Shown: positions 1-8,425 of the stretch, piece by piece
Layout: each line of letters starts with the position of its first letter
Position numbering within the stretch: position 1 is the first letter of the stretch
Source of the DNA: DATARH01 sp035504075
GTDB taxonomy: Bacteria > Pseudomonadota > Alphaproteobacteria > ATCC43930 > CGMCC-115725
Length of the DNA stretch: 32,371 nt
Assembly (NCBI GenBank): GCA_035504075.1
Contig: DATJSO010000033.1
Location: 1 to 32,371, forward strand
Reading direction: 5' to 3'
Program-made: the position numbers and the translations under genes
Notes under the pieces: generated by a model
Told to the model about the DNA's origin: nothing
Database searches by the model: none
What the model saw: only the letters and a program-made list of their open reading frames with translations

Positions 1-1
1 A

Positions 2-1600
2 ATGCTGCCGCGTCTCAAGCCCAGGGAATTCTACGATCTCGTCATCGAGGTCGCGATCGTGCGGCCGGGGCCGATCCAGGGCGACATGGTGCACCCCTAT
101 CTGCGCCGGCGCAGCGGCAAGGAGCCGGTGGACTATCCCTCGCAGGCGCTGCGCCGGGTGCTCGGCAAGACGCTGGGCGTGCCCTTGTTCCAGGAACAGG
201 CGATGCAGATCGCGATCGTCGGCGCCGGTTTTCTGCCCGAAGAGGCCGACCGGCTGCGGCGCGCGATGGCCACCTTCAAGCGCAACGGCGACATCCACCT
301 GTTCCGCGACAAGTTCATCCGTGGCATGAAGGATAATGGCTACAGCGTTGATTTTGCGACCCGCTGTTTCGACCAGATCGAGGGGTTCGGCACCTATGGC
401 TTTCCCGAAAGCCATGCCGCGAGCTTTGCGCTGCTGGTCTATGTCTCGGCCTGGATCAAATGCTTCTATCCCGATGTGTTCGCCTGCGCTCTCTTGAACA
501 GCCAGCCGATGGGGTTCTACGCGCCGGCCCAGATCGTGCGCGACGCTCGCGAGCACGGCGTCGATGTGCGCCCGCCCGATGTCAATTTCAGTGACTGGGA
601 TTGCACGCTGGAATGTGACGGCCCCTCGCCCTGTCCCTCTCCCCATGCATGGGGAGAGGGAATGCCGCTGAAAGCTCTCGCAAATACGGCGACGTCAACC
701 TGCGGCGGCGCTGCCGCTCTTCCTCTCCCCGCCGGCGGGGAGAGGGCAGGGGTGAGGGGCGACGACACGCCGAGGGAGCGAATGGCGCTGCGCCTCGGGC
801 TGCGCCAAGTCAAAGGGTTGAGCGAGGCCGATGCCGCGCGCCTCGTCAAGGCGCGCGGTGTCGGCTATCGCGATGCCCATGATCTGTGGCGCCGCAGCTT
901 CCTCGGCCACGCCGCCTTGGAACGCCTCGCCGCCGCCGATGCCGTGCGATCGCTCGGGCGGAAAACGGGCGGGCTCGACCGGCGCCGCGGGTTGTGGGCG
1001 ATGAAGGCGCTCGGCGAGGCGCCCTTGCCGCTGTTCGCCGCCGCGGAAGAAAACAACAAAACAAGCGAGGAAACGGCTGCCGCGCTGTTGCCGGCGATGC
1101 CCTTGGGCGAGCATGTCGTCGAGGATTACGGCACGCTCGGGCTGACGTTGAAACGCCACCCGCTCGCTTTCCTGCGCGCCGAATTGCGGTGCGAGGGGCT
1201 GGTCTGCGCCGCCGATCTCGCGACGCTGCCGGTCGATCGGCGCCTCGCGATCGCCGGCCTCGTATTGATCCGCCAGCGCCCCGGCAGTGCCAACGGCGTC
1301 GTCTTCGTGACGCTCGAGGACGAGACCGGCATTGCCAACCTGATCGTCTGGCCGGCGACGCTGGAGCGCTTCCGCCGCGCCGCGCTCGGCGCGACGTTGC
1401 TCTATTGCCGCGGCCGCCTGCAGCGCGAGACGAGCGTCATCCACATCGTCGCCGACGATCTGCAGGATTGGACGCCGCTTCTGCGCACGTTGCGCGAGCG
1501 CACCGGCGACGAAACGCTGCCGTCGTCGCGCAAATCGCCGGAACGCCCGCCCGCCAGAGATTCACGCGATCTCGCCATCGCCAGCCGCGATTTCCGCTAA
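2..1600 (+). CDS. dnaE2: Error-prone DNA polymerase DnaE2, C-terminal part (5' end outside window)
   Basis: This is the C-terminal half of the translesion C-family DNA polymerase DnaE2 (ImuC), which with ImuA and ImuB performs SOS-induced mutagenic lesion bypass. The visible 532 residues open inside the polymerase fingers region (VRPGPIQGDMVHPY, then LFQEQAMQIA at about residues 62-71). They continue through the helix-hairpin-helix-like segment (LGLRQVKGLSEADAARL, about 264-280) into an OB-fold (about 415-480, IAGLVLIRQR and TGIANLIVWP). The protein ends in SRDFR, an ending typical of this family. Full-length DnaE2 is usually about 1,050-1,100 residues, so roughly half is missing to the left, including the catalytic aspartates. 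About 46 residues around 207-253 are not DnaE2 sequence; they are encoded by an in-frame palindromic repeat (622-759). imuA/imuB would be expected upstream, outside the window. The next gene, putA, starts 50 nt downstream and is functionally unrelated. Confidence 0.95.
   Translation: MLPRLKPREFYDLVIEVAIVRPGPIQGDMVHPYLRRRSGKEPVDYPSQALRRVLGKTLGVPLFQEQAMQIAIVGAGFLPEEADRLRRAMATFKRNGDIHLFRDKFIRGMKDNGYSVDFATRCFDQIEGFGTYGFPESHAASFALLVYVSAWIKCFYPDVFACALLNSQPMGFYAPAQIVRDAREHGVDVRPPDVNFSDWDCTLECDGPSPCPSPHAWGEGMPLKALANTATSTCGGAAALPLPAGGERAGVRGDDTPRERMALRLGLRQVKGLSEADAARLVKARGVGYRDAHDLWRRSFLGHAALERLAAADAVRSLGRKTGGLDRRRGLWAMKALGEAPLPLFAAAEENNKTSEETAAALLPAMPLGEHVVEDYGTLGLTLKRHPLAFLRAELRCEGLVCAADLATLPVDRRLAIAGLVLIRQRPGSANGVVFVTLEDETGIANLIVWPATLERFRRAALGATLLYCRGRLQRETSVIHIVADDLQDWTPLLRTLRERTGDETLPSSRKSPERPPARDSRDLAIASRDFR
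622..759. repeat. Imperfect palindromic repeat inserted in frame in dnaE2
   Basis: Two arms face each other. The left arm (622-660) begins CCCCTCGCCC and contains CCTCTCCCC-atgcat-GGGGAGAGG. The right arm (722-759) contains CCTCTCCCC-gccggc-GGGGAGAGG and ends GGGGTGAGGGG. Each arm is itself a hairpin, and the outer ends are inverted copies of each other. The core resembles the CCCTCTCCCC/GGGGAGAGGG palindromes widely dispersed in proteobacterial genomes. The length is 138 nt, exactly 46 codons, with no in-frame stop, so dnaE2 stays open. It adds a Pro/Gly/Ala-rich stretch between the DnaE2 segments VNFSDWDCTLE and RMALRLGLRQ. Confidence 0.85.
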
Positions 1601-1650
1601 TCTCGATCGTGCACTTTGGCATTCCCGGCGGCGATCCCAATCTTGCGGCA

Positions 1651-4600
1651 ATGATCTTCGTATTCCCCGACCCGCCGCAGCCGGAGCCGCCGCTGCGGTC
1701 GGTGATCCGCGATGCGCATCGCCGCGGCGAGGCGGAAGCAGACGCGCGCATCCTGGCGGCGGCCGATCTGCCGGCCGATGCCCGCGCCCGCATCGCGGCG
1801 ACGGCGCGCCGGCTGGTCGAGGCGGTGCGGCGCGAACGGCAGGGCCGTGGCGGGCTCGACGCGTTTCTGCACGAATACGCGCTGTCTTCACCCGAGGGGG
1901 TGGCGCTGATGTGTCTCGCCGAGGCGCTGTTGCGCATCCCCGACGCCGAAACCGTCGACAAGCTGATTCGTGACAAGCTGGCGCCGGCCGACTGGCAGCG
2001 CCATCTCGGTCATTCCGCCTCGCTGTTCGTCAACGCTTCCACCTGGGCGTTGCTGCTGACCGGCCGCCTGCTGCGGGCCGATCCGGGCGGCGCCGATCTG
2101 GCTGCCGCGCTGCGCCGCGTCATCGCGCGCTCGAGCGAGCCGGTGTGGCGGCAGGCCGTAACGGCGGCGATGCGCATCCTCGCTGGCCAGTTCATCATCG
2201 GGCGGACGATCGAGGAGGGGTTGCAGCGCTCTCGCGCCGCCGCGCGGCAGGGCTATCGCCACTCGTTCGACATGCTCGGCGAGGCGGCGCGCACAAGCGC
2301 CGATGCGGCCCGCTACCGCGCCGCCTACAGCCGCGCGATCGCTTCGATCGGCCAGGCCGCTGCCGGCCGGCCGATCGAAGCAGCGCCGGGCATCTCGGTC
2401 AAATTGTCGGCGCTCCACCCGCGCTATGAGATGGCACAGCGCGAGCGGATCATGCGCGAGTTGCTGCCATCGCTGCTGGGCCTCGCGGGCGAGGCAAAGG
2501 CTGCCGGCATCGGGCTGACGATCGATGCCGAGGAGGCCGACCGGCTCGAATTGTCGCTCGACCTGATCGAGGTGCTGGCACTGGCGCCCGACCTCGCCGG
2601 CTGGGACGGTTTCGGCCTCGCCGTGCAAGCCTACCAGAAACGCGCATTGCCGCAGATCGACTGGCTCGCCGATCTGGCCGCCCGGACCGGGCGCCGGCTG
2701 ATGCTGCGGCTGGTCAAGGGCGCCTATTGGGACAGCGAAGTGAAGCGCGCCCAGGAGCGCGGCCTCGACGCCTATCCGGTGTTCACCCGCAAGGTGGCGA
2801 CGGACGTTTCCTATCTCGCCTGTGTCCGGCGCATGTTCGCCGCCGGCCCGGCCTTTTACCCACAATTCGCAACCCACAACGCACACACGCTGGCGGCCGT
2901 CCTCGAACTGGCCGACGGCCGCACCGATTGGGAATTTCAGCGCCTGCACGGCATGGGCGAGGCGCTCTACGGCGAGGTCGTCGGCCGCGACCATATGAAC
3001 CGGCCGTGCCGGATCTATGCGCCGGTCGGCAGCCACGAGGATCTGCTCGCCTATCTCGTGCGGCGGCTCTTGGAAAACGGCGCCAACACCTCGTTCGTCA
3101 ACCGCATCGTCGATGAGGCGGCGCCGATCGGCGACATCGTCGCCGATCCGATCGCGCGGCTGGCGGCGCTGCCGGTGAAACCGCACCCGAAGATCCCGCT
3201 GCCGCGCGACCTCTACCGGCCGGAGCGGGTCAATTCGCGCGGCATCGACCTCGCTGATCCGCGGGCGCTGGGCGAATTGCACGCCGGGCTTGCGGCCGCG
3301 ATGCAGGAGGCGTGGCATGCCGCGCCGATCGTCGGCGGCGTCGAAGCGGACGCCGCGGGCGCGGCCGTCTTCGACCCGAGCGACCGGCGGCGGCAGATCG
3401 GTTTGGTGACGAACGCCACGCCCGCGGCGGTCGAAGCGGCGCTTGCCCGTGCCGCCGGCGCTGCATCCGGGTGGGATGCGGTGCCGGCCGACGAGCGCGC
3501 GGCGATTCTGGAGCGCGCCGCCGATCGTTACGAGGCGCATCGCAGCGCCTTGATGGCGCTGATCATCCGCGAGGGCGGCCGCACGATCCCGGCGGCGCTG
3601 TCGGAGGTGCGCGAGGCCGCCGATTACCTGCGTTATTATGCGGCGCGCGCCCGCCAGGAATTCGCCCGGCCCGAGCCGCTCCCCGGTCCGACCGGCGAGC
3701 GCAACCTGCTGGCACTGCGCGGCCGCGGCGTCTTCGCCTGCATTGCGCCGTGGAATTTTCCGCTGGCGATCTTTACCGGCCAGATCGCTGCCGCGCTTGC
3801 CGCCGGCAACGCCGTCATCGCAAAGCCGGCCGAGCAGACGCCGCTCGTCGCGGCGGCGGCGGTGCGCCATCTGCTCGCCGCCGGCGTCCCGGCCGACGTG
3901 CTGCACCTGCTGCCGGGCGACGGCGCGGCGGTTGGCGCCGCGCTGGTCGGCGACCGGCGCATCGCCGGTGTCGCCTTTACCGGCTCGACCGAGACCGCGG
4001 CGGCGATCAACCTTGCGCTCGCCCGCCGGCCCGGGCCGATCGTGCCGCTGATCGCCGAGACGGGCGGGCAGAATGCGATGATCGTCGATTCGTCGGCATT
4101 GCCCGAACAGGCCGTCGCCGACGTGCTGACCTCGGCATTCGACAGCGCCGGGCAGCGCTGCTCGGCGCTGCGCCTGCTCTACATCCAGGAGGATGTCGCC
4201 GGCCGCCTCATGGCGATGCTGGCCGGTGCGATCGAAGAACTGGCGGTCGGCGACCCGGCGCTGCTGGCGACCGATATCGGCCCGGTCATCGACGATCGGG
4301 CCCGCCGGGGCCTGCAGCAGCACGCCGACCGCATCGCGCACGAGGGTCGCCTGATCTGTCAATGCAGGCTGCCGGCGGATGCCGCGCACGGTACTTTTTT
4401 CGCGCCGCGCGCCTTCGAGATCGACTCGGCGGCGCGGCTCGACCGCGAGGTGTTCGGCCCGATCCTGCACGTGATCCGCTGGCCGTCCGGGCAGCTCGAC
4501 CGGGTGCTCGACGAGATCGCCGCGACTGGCTATGCGCTGACGCTCGGCATCCACAGCCGCATCGACGAGACCGCGGCGCATGTCGTGGCGCGGCTCGGCG

Positions 4601-4806
4601 TCGGCAATACCTATATCAACCGCAACATGATCGGCGCCGTCGTCGGCGTGCAGCCGTTCGGTGGTGAGCGGCTCAGCGGCACCGGACCCAAGGCCGGCGG
4701 CCCGCATTACCTCAATCGCTTCGCGACCGAACGCACGCTGACGGTCGACACGACTGCGAGCGGCGGCAACGCCACGCTCCTGTCGCTCGGCGACGACGCG
4801 TGCTAG
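1651..4806 (+). CDS. putA: Bifunctional proline dehydrogenase / L-glutamate gamma-semialdehyde dehydrogenase PutA
   Basis: PutA oxidises proline to pyrroline-5-carboxylate with FAD, then the hydrolysed semialdehyde to glutamate with NAD+. It is a peripheral inner-membrane enzyme passing electrons to quinone. The 1,051-residue product has the PutA helical arm and domain II (about 15-150), then the PRODH barrel. The barrel carries LRLVKGAYWD at 352-361, the FATHNAHT motif, and a YLVRRLLENGANTSF segment with the arginines that bind the substrate carboxylate. The aldehyde dehydrogenase half follows, with AETGGQN (Glu803) and SAGQRCSALR (catalytic Cys837). The start is the ATG at 1651; the frame stays open upstream to 886, but that stretch lies antiphase to dnaE2 and has no family similarity. 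No N-terminal ribbon-helix-helix repressor segment is present, so this is not the self-regulating type. The C terminus ends soon after the dehydrogenase fold. Confidence 0.96.
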   Translation: MIFVFPDPPQPEPPLRSVIRDAHRRGEAEADARILAAADLPADARARIAATARRLVEAVRRERQGRGGLDAFLHEYALSSPEGVALMCLAEALLRIPDAETVDKLIRDKLAPADWQRHLGHSASLFVNASTWALLLTGRLLRADPGGADLAAALRRVIARSSEPVWRQAVTAAMRILAGQFIIGRTIEEGLQRSRAAARQGYRHSFDMLGEAARTSADAARYRAAYSRAIASIGQAAAGRPIEAAPGISVKLSALHPRYEMAQRERIMRELLPSLLGLAGEAKAAGIGLTIDAEEADRLELSLDLIEVLALAPDLAGWDGFGLAVQAYQKRALPQIDWLADLAARTGRRLMLRLVKGAYWDSEVKRAQERGLDAYPVFTRKVATDVSYLACVRRMFAAGPAFYPQFATHNAHTLAAVLELADGRTDWEFQRLHGMGEALYGEVVGRDHMNRPCRIYAPVGSHEDLLAYLVRRLLENGANTSFVNRIVDEAAPIGDIVADPIARLAALPVKPHPKIPLPRDLYRPERVNSRGIDLADPRALGELHAGLAAAMQEAWHAAPIVGGVEADAAGAAVFDPSDRRRQIGLVTNATPAAVEAALARAAGAASGWDAVPADERAAILERAADRYEAHRSALMALIIREGGRTIPAALSEVREAADYLRYYAARARQEFARPEPLPGPTGERNLLALRGRGVFACIAPWNFPLAIFTGQIAAALAAGNAVIAKPAEQTPLVAAAAVRHLLAAGVPADVLHLLPGDGAAVGAALVGDRRIAGVAFTGSTETAAAINLALARRPGPIVPLIAETGGQNAMIVDSSALPEQAVADVLTSAFDSAGQRCSALRLLYIQEDVAGRLMAMLAGAIEELAVGDPALLATDIGPVIDDRARRGLQQHADRIAHEGRLICQCRLPADAAHGTFFAPRAFEIDSAARLDREVFGPILHVIRWPSGQLDRVLDEIAATGYALTLGIHSRIDETAAHVVARLGVGNTYINRNMIGAVVGVQPFGGERLSGTGPKAGGPHYLNRFATERTLTVDTTASGGNATLLSLGDDAC

Positions 4807-4840
4807 AGATGTAATCGCGCTACGGTGCGGGGAGATCGTG

Positions 4841-5626
4841 ATGGCTGATCAGCCGTACGCCAACATCCTCATTGAGCGGCGGGCGGCGGTCGGCATCGTC
4901 CGCCTCAACCGGCCGCACGCGCTCAATGCGCTGAACGCAGCGCTAATCACCGAGTTGGGTCGCGCCCTCGATGATTTCGAAAGCGACGACGCGATCGCCG
5001 CGATCGTGCTGACCGGCACTGACAAGGCGTTTGCCGCCGGCGCCGACATCAAGGAGATGGCCGACAAGACCTACATGCAGGCCTACCGGGAGGATTTCGT
5101 CACGCGCGGCTGGGAGCGCGTCGCACAATGCAGGAAGCCGGTCATTGCCGCTGTCGCCGGGTTCGCATTGGGCGGCGGCTGCGAAGTGGCAATGATGTGC
5201 GACATCGTCATCGCCGCCGACAATGCGCGCTTCGGCCAGCCCGAGATCAACCTGGGCACGATGCCCGGCGCCGGCGGCACGCAGCGGCTGCCGCGCTTTA
5301 TCGGCAAGGCGAAAGCGATGGATCTGTGCCTGACCGGCCGCATGATGGACGCCGCCGAGGCCGAGCGGCTGGGTCTCGTCAGCCGCGTCGTGCCGGCCAA
5401 CCTGCTGATCGAGGAAGCGGTCGCGGTCGCCGAGAAGATTGCGTCGCTGTCACTGCCGATCGCGATGATGGTGAAGGAAGCGGTCAACCGCGCGTTCGAG
5501 ACGACGCTCGCCGAAGGCGTGCGCTTCGAGCGCCGCCTGTTTCATTCGACCTTCGCGACCGAGGACCAGAAGGAGGGCATGGCGGCATTTGTCGCGAAGC
5601 GCAAGCCCGCCTTCAAAAACCGGTAA
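4841..5626 (+). CDS. Enoyl-CoA hydratase (crotonase family)
   Basis: A soluble crotonase that most likely hydrates trans-2-enoyl-CoA to 3-hydroxyacyl-CoA in fatty acid or amino acid beta-oxidation. The 261 residues cover the usual single-domain length. Both catalytic glutamates of true hydratases are visible: Glu115 in GGGCEVAMMCDIV and Glu135 in GQPEINLGTMPGAGGTQ, 20 residues apart as in rat crotonase (144/164). The oxyanion-hole motif AFAAGADIKEM lies upstream. The ATG at 4841 is preferred because GGGGAGAT (4828-4835) sits just before it; a GTG at 4838 would add one residue. It follows putA by 34 nt on the same strand, so cotranscription is possible. The substrate range cannot be read from sequence. 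Confidence 0.93.
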   Translation: MADQPYANILIERRAAVGIVRLNRPHALNALNAALITELGRALDDFESDDAIAAIVLTGTDKAFAAGADIKEMADKTYMQAYREDFVTRGWERVAQCRKPVIAAVAGFALGGGCEVAMMCDIVIAADNARFGQPEINLGTMPGAGGTQRLPRFIGKAKAMDLCLTGRMMDAAEAERLGLVSRVVPANLLIEEAVAVAEKIASLSLPIAMMVKEAVNRAFETTLAEGVRFERRLFHSTFATEDQKEGMAAFVAKRKPAFKNR

Positions 5627-5656
5627 CGCCGATTTTCGCGAACCGTGCAGGCGCGG

Positions 5657-6514
5657 CTACGGCCGCGCCGACGGGCCGCGCGTGTCGGGCATCGCCTTGT
5701 CCTTGTCGCGCCACTCCTTCGACCATGGCGTCAGCGGCCGCGGCAACTCCTTGCCGTCGACCAGGATCGCATCGACCTGCTCGTTGAAGAAGCAAAGATG
5801 CCCCTTGATCTTTGCGCATTCGGCGATCGGCTCAGGATAGCTCCACACGATGTCGGGATGGATCTCGTCGCCGATCTTGACCGACCAGTACCGCGCCTTG
5901 CCCTTGTAGGGGCAGCGCGTCGCCTTCTCGCTCGGCACGAGCAGGTCCATCCGCACATCGTCGGGCGGGATGTAGTAGCGGGTCGGCAGCCGCGTCTCGA
6001 ACAGAAACATGGCGCGCTGCGTCTCGGCGATCGTTTCGCCGCCGACAATGACGCGCACCGGGCGCGACGAGGCGATCACATCGACGCGTTTGTACGGGTC
6101 GCGCGGATGGACGAAGATTTCCTCGTCCTCCTCGTACCAATGATCCACCTGGTCCCAATAGAACGCGACGACATCGGCGAGGGCAGGCACCTCGTCATAA
6201 GGGTCGGGATAGCCCCACACCGCGTTCTCGGAAGTCCGGTCGCCGACCGTGATCGTCCAATATGACGCCCGGCCCTTGTAAGGGCAGAACGTGTGATGGT
6301 CGGTTGGCGTCAGCAAATCCATGCGCACGTCTTCCCGCGGGAAATAGTAGACGGGAAGATGCTTTGTCTCGAACAGCAATTGCGCGTTCGTGCTGTCGGC
6401 GATCCATTCGCCGCCGAATTGCACGCGCACCCGGCGCGGCGAGGCTTCCAGCAGCACCTTGTATTCGGGATTGGTGGTGAAGCCGGATTTCCGCCCGTCG
6501 ATTATCGTCGCCAT
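5657..6514 (-). CDS. Tandem DUF427 domain protein
   Basis: This 285-residue protein carries two copies of the small DUF427 beta-rich fold. Copy one (about 20-125) contains LLFETKHLPVYYFPREDVRM and FCPYKGRASYWT. Copy two (about 145-255) contains FLFETRLPTRYYIPPDDVRM and RCPYKGKARYWS. Each copy thus shows the same P.[R]YY.P..DVRMDLL and CPYKG.A.YW signatures. The family has no firmly assigned enzymatic role. The start at 6514 is chosen over the longer open frame (to 6550) because GGGAGGAG lies directly upstream. It converges with the enoyl-CoA hydratase gene (30 nt apart) and diverges from the GFA gene. No signal peptide or membrane segment is seen, so it is expected to be cytoplasmic. Confidence 0.88.
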   Translation of the reverse strand: MATIIDGRKSGFTTNPEYKVLLEASPRRVRVQFGGEWIADSTNAQLLFETKHLPVYYFPREDVRMDLLTPTDHHTFCPYKGRASYWTITVGDRTSENAVWGYPDPYDEVPALADVVAFYWDQVDHWYEEDEEIFVHPRDPYKRVDVIASSRPVRVIVGGETIAETQRAMFLFETRLPTRYYIPPDDVRMDLLVPSEKATRCPYKGKARYWSVKIGDEIHPDIVWSYPEPIAECAKIKGHLCFFNEQVDAILVDGKELPRPLTPWSKEWRDKDKAMPDTRGPSARP

Positions 6515-6618
6515 GTCAGCTCCTCCCGCGGTCCATGCCTGGGCCGCCATTTTTCGGTCGCAATCGATCTTGCCATATTATGCGCCTGCGGCGAACCATC
6601 CCGGCGGGACGGCAGGCG

Positions 6619-7095
6619 ATGACAATCGAAGCGGGCGGATGCGCATGCGGCGCGGTGCGCTATCGGCTGACGGCGGCGCCGCTGATCGTGCATGCCTGTC
6701 ATTGCCGCGACTGCCAGCGGCTGACCGGCGGCGCGTTTGCGACGAACATCTGGATCGAACACCGCTTTGTCGAGACCGACCACGCGGCGCTGCGTTCGGT
6801 CATGCTGAAAGGGGGCAGCGGCAGGCCGCACGAAGTCTTCAGCTGCGCCCAATGCGGCACAGCGATCTACAGCAGATACCACGCGGCGCCCGGCGACACG
6901 GTCTTGCTGCGTGCTGGCACGCTCGACCGCCCCGAGGCGGTCGCGCCGGACGTGCACATCTTCACCCGCAGCAAGCTGCCTTGGTTCCGATTGCCGGAAG
7001 GCGCGCCGGCGTTCGCTACCTTTTACAAGATCGCCGAATTCTGGCCGCCGGAGAGCCGCGAGCGGCTGCGCCGCAACATCGCCGGCGAGACCTGA
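6619..7095 (+). CDS. GFA-family zinc protein (glutathione-dependent formaldehyde-activating enzyme-like)
   Basis: A 158-residue member of the GFA/CENP-V fold, with the cysteine pattern that binds two zinc ions: GGCACGAVRY at the N terminus, HACHCRDCQRLTGG near residue 30, and FSCAQCGTAIY near 75. The founding member, Gfa, was proposed to speed S-hydroxymethylglutathione formation from formaldehyde. Most homologues have no proven activity, so the family name rather than the reaction is assigned. The ATG at 6619 is chosen because GGCACGAVRY normally sits within the first 10-15 residues; the frame is open from 6535, but the added part looks noncoding. It is divergent from the double-DUF427 gene, with 104 nt between the starts. 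Confidence 0.88.
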   Translation: MTIEAGGCACGAVRYRLTAAPLIVHACHCRDCQRLTGGAFATNIWIEHRFVETDHAALRSVMLKGGSGRPHEVFSCAQCGTAIYSRYHAAPGDTVLLRAGTLDRPEAVAPDVHIFTRSKLPWFRLPEGAPAFATFYKIAEFWPPESRERLRRNIAGET

Positions 7096-7124
7096 GCCGG
7101 CTGCTGCGGCCGCCGCTCGGTCGT

Positions 7125-7352
7125 TCACTCGCAGGCGTAGCCCAGGCGCAGATGCAGGCAGACGCCGCTCAGCTGCCGGCCCTCGGCGTCGCAGACCGTG
7201 ACGATTGTTCGTGCATCCTCGTCGAGCAGCTCGCGGGCACGGCACAGCGCCTCGTGCTCAGTGCTGAACCGCTCGGCGCAGACGCCGTCCTGTTGATGCA
7301 GATCGCCGCCCGCCATCGCCAGCGTGTCGCCATAAAAGACGCGATACGTCAT
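7125..7352 (-). CDS. Small hypothetical protein, 75 residues
   Basis: I do not recognise the family. The product begins MTYRVFYGDTLAMAGGDL and contains a helical segment EHEALCRARELLDEDARTI, followed by a strand-like segment (VTVCDAEGRQLSG). This looks like a small alpha/beta domain with four cysteines and no signal peptide or membrane span. A good ribosome site (AAAGGGGGTGA) precedes the ATG at 7350-7352, and the composition is less Arg-heavy than the shadow frames nearby, which supports a real gene. It converges with the GFA gene, 29 nt apart. No function is proposed. Confidence 0.65.
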   Translation of the reverse strand: MTYRVFYGDTLAMAGGDLHQQDGVCAERFSTEHEALCRARELLDEDARTIVTVCDAEGRQLSGVCLHLRLGYACE

Positions 7353-7716
7353 CCGTCACCCCCTTTGCTGTCCAACACAAAAAACGTAGCCGGCCGGTGA
7401 TCTCGCGGCGCGCCGGCTTGCGCGTTTTAAGAATCATCAGGTTGTCGTGAAAGGTCCGCTGTGGCAGCGCGCAAGTTGGCAGCGTTTTTTGGCGCCGGTG
7501 TGACGAAATTGTTTTGATTTGATAACCGGCGGGAAGGGACGGCTGCGCGGAACGTCTCCCGATCTCAGGAATGGTCGCTGAAAAGGAGCGATCTCGCCGC
7601 CGATCCGTTGCTGCTTCAGGGAAGGCGTTGCGTGCGGCCTGGCGGAAAAGGGCTTGCCGGGCGGCGGCCGGCGCGATTAAGCCTGACGCACCGTTTGCGA
7701 CCCTGGAGCCGCCCCG
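7353..7716. other. 364-nt intergenic region with no recognised gene
   Basis: This divergent gap lies between the 75-residue protein (-) and the RraA-like gene (+). It is AT-richer than its surroundings in 7410-7530, with runs such as TTTTAAGAATCATC and TTGTTTTGATTTGATAAC, as expected for promoter DNA. An imperfect GC-rich hairpin with GCCGG/CCGGC arms lies near 7390-7420. I see no confident -35/-10 pair, RNA gene or operator. The open frame starting at 7571 runs antiphase into the aldolase gene and is rejected. Confidence 0.5.
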
Positions 7717-8424
7717 ATGCCCGATTTCCCCGACCGCCAGGCGCTCGACGCGCTGCGCGCCTATGACACGCCGACAATCTGCAATGCCCTCGAAATCGTC
7801 CTGCCGGCGCGCCGCGCGATCGGCTTTACCCGCCGGCCGCTCGTCGCCCCGTTTCCGGAGCTGAAGCCTGTTGTCGGCTTTGCCCGGACCGCATTGATCC
7901 GCTCGCGCGAGCCGCACCCGCGCGACCGCGACGCCGCCAACCGCATCCGCCTCGCCTATTATGAGCATGTCGCCTCCCAGCCGCTGCCGAGCATTTCGGT
8001 CATTCAGGACATCGATGCGCCCGACACCGGGTTCGGCGCATTCTGGGGCGAGGTGCAGACGCATGTGCATGCCGGGCTCGGCTGCATCGGCGTCATCACC
8101 GACGGCTCGGTGCGCGACCTCGACGCGATGTCGCCCGGGTTTTTCGTGCTCGCCGGCTCGGTCATGCCGAGCCACGCGCATGTCCATCTCGTCGAGTTCG
8201 GCGGCACGGTCAGCGTCGCCGGCATGGTCGTCTCGGCCAACGACGTCATCCATGCCGACCGCCACGGCGCCGTCGTCGTCCCGGCCGATGCGGTTGCCAA
8301 GATCCCGGCCGCGGCCGACCTTCTGGCGCGCCGCGAGCGCGTCCTGATCGAGGCGTCAAAGCGCCCAGGCTTCTCGATGGATCGCCTGCGCCAGGCCTAC
8401 CAGGAGCAGGACGAAATCCACTGA
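7717..8424 (+). CDS. RraA-like aldolase (HMG/CHA aldolase superfamily)
   Basis: The 235 residues match the RraA/4-hydroxy-4-methyl-2-oxoglutarate (HMG) aldolase fold, once annotated as dimethylmenaquinone methyltransferase. The diagnostic active-site segment GCIGVITDGSVRDLDAM lies at about 126-142. Its Arg-Asp pair is the metal/pyruvate-enolate site in characterised HMG/CHA aldolases. The N terminus has the family's ALDALRAYDTPTICNALE opening. Such enzymes cleave 4-carboxy-4-hydroxy-2-oxo acids to pyruvate plus an oxo acid, or decarboxylate oxaloacetate; some relatives are RNase E inhibitors. The neighbours (a YCII protein 1 nt on and a CitE-like lyase) favour a catabolic role. The start at the ATG at 7717 is the natural one, preceded by GGAG at 7702-7705, a slightly long spacing. 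Confidence 0.88.
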   Translation: MPDFPDRQALDALRAYDTPTICNALEIVLPARRAIGFTRRPLVAPFPELKPVVGFARTALIRSREPHPRDRDAANRIRLAYYEHVASQPLPSISVIQDIDAPDTGFGAFWGEVQTHVHAGLGCIGVITDGSVRDLDAMSPGFFVLAGSVMPSHAHVHLVEFGGTVSVAGMVVSANDVIHADRHGAVVVPADAVAKIPAAADLLARRERVLIEASKRPGFSMDRLRQAYQEQDEIH

Positions 8425-8425
8425 C

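Noticed and set aside
886..1650. Upstream extension of the putA frame by 255 codons
   Set aside because: It overlaps dnaE2 in another frame, is Arg-rich with no similarity to PutA N termini, and the ATG at 1651 fits the family.
3312..4667. A 451-codon frame on the same strand within putA
   Set aside because: Out-of-phase shadow with an extreme Arg content and no family features.
1888..4707. A 939-codon open frame on the minus strand opposite putA
   Set aside because: It is the antisense shadow of a very GC-rich gene. It has Arg/Gly/Ala/Asp-heavy low-information sequence and no domain, while putA on the other strand has all catalytic motifs.
7571..7864. Plus-strand frame leading into the RraA-like gene
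   Set aside because: It overlaps the aldolase in another frame and is Arg/Ser/Ala-rich without a family.
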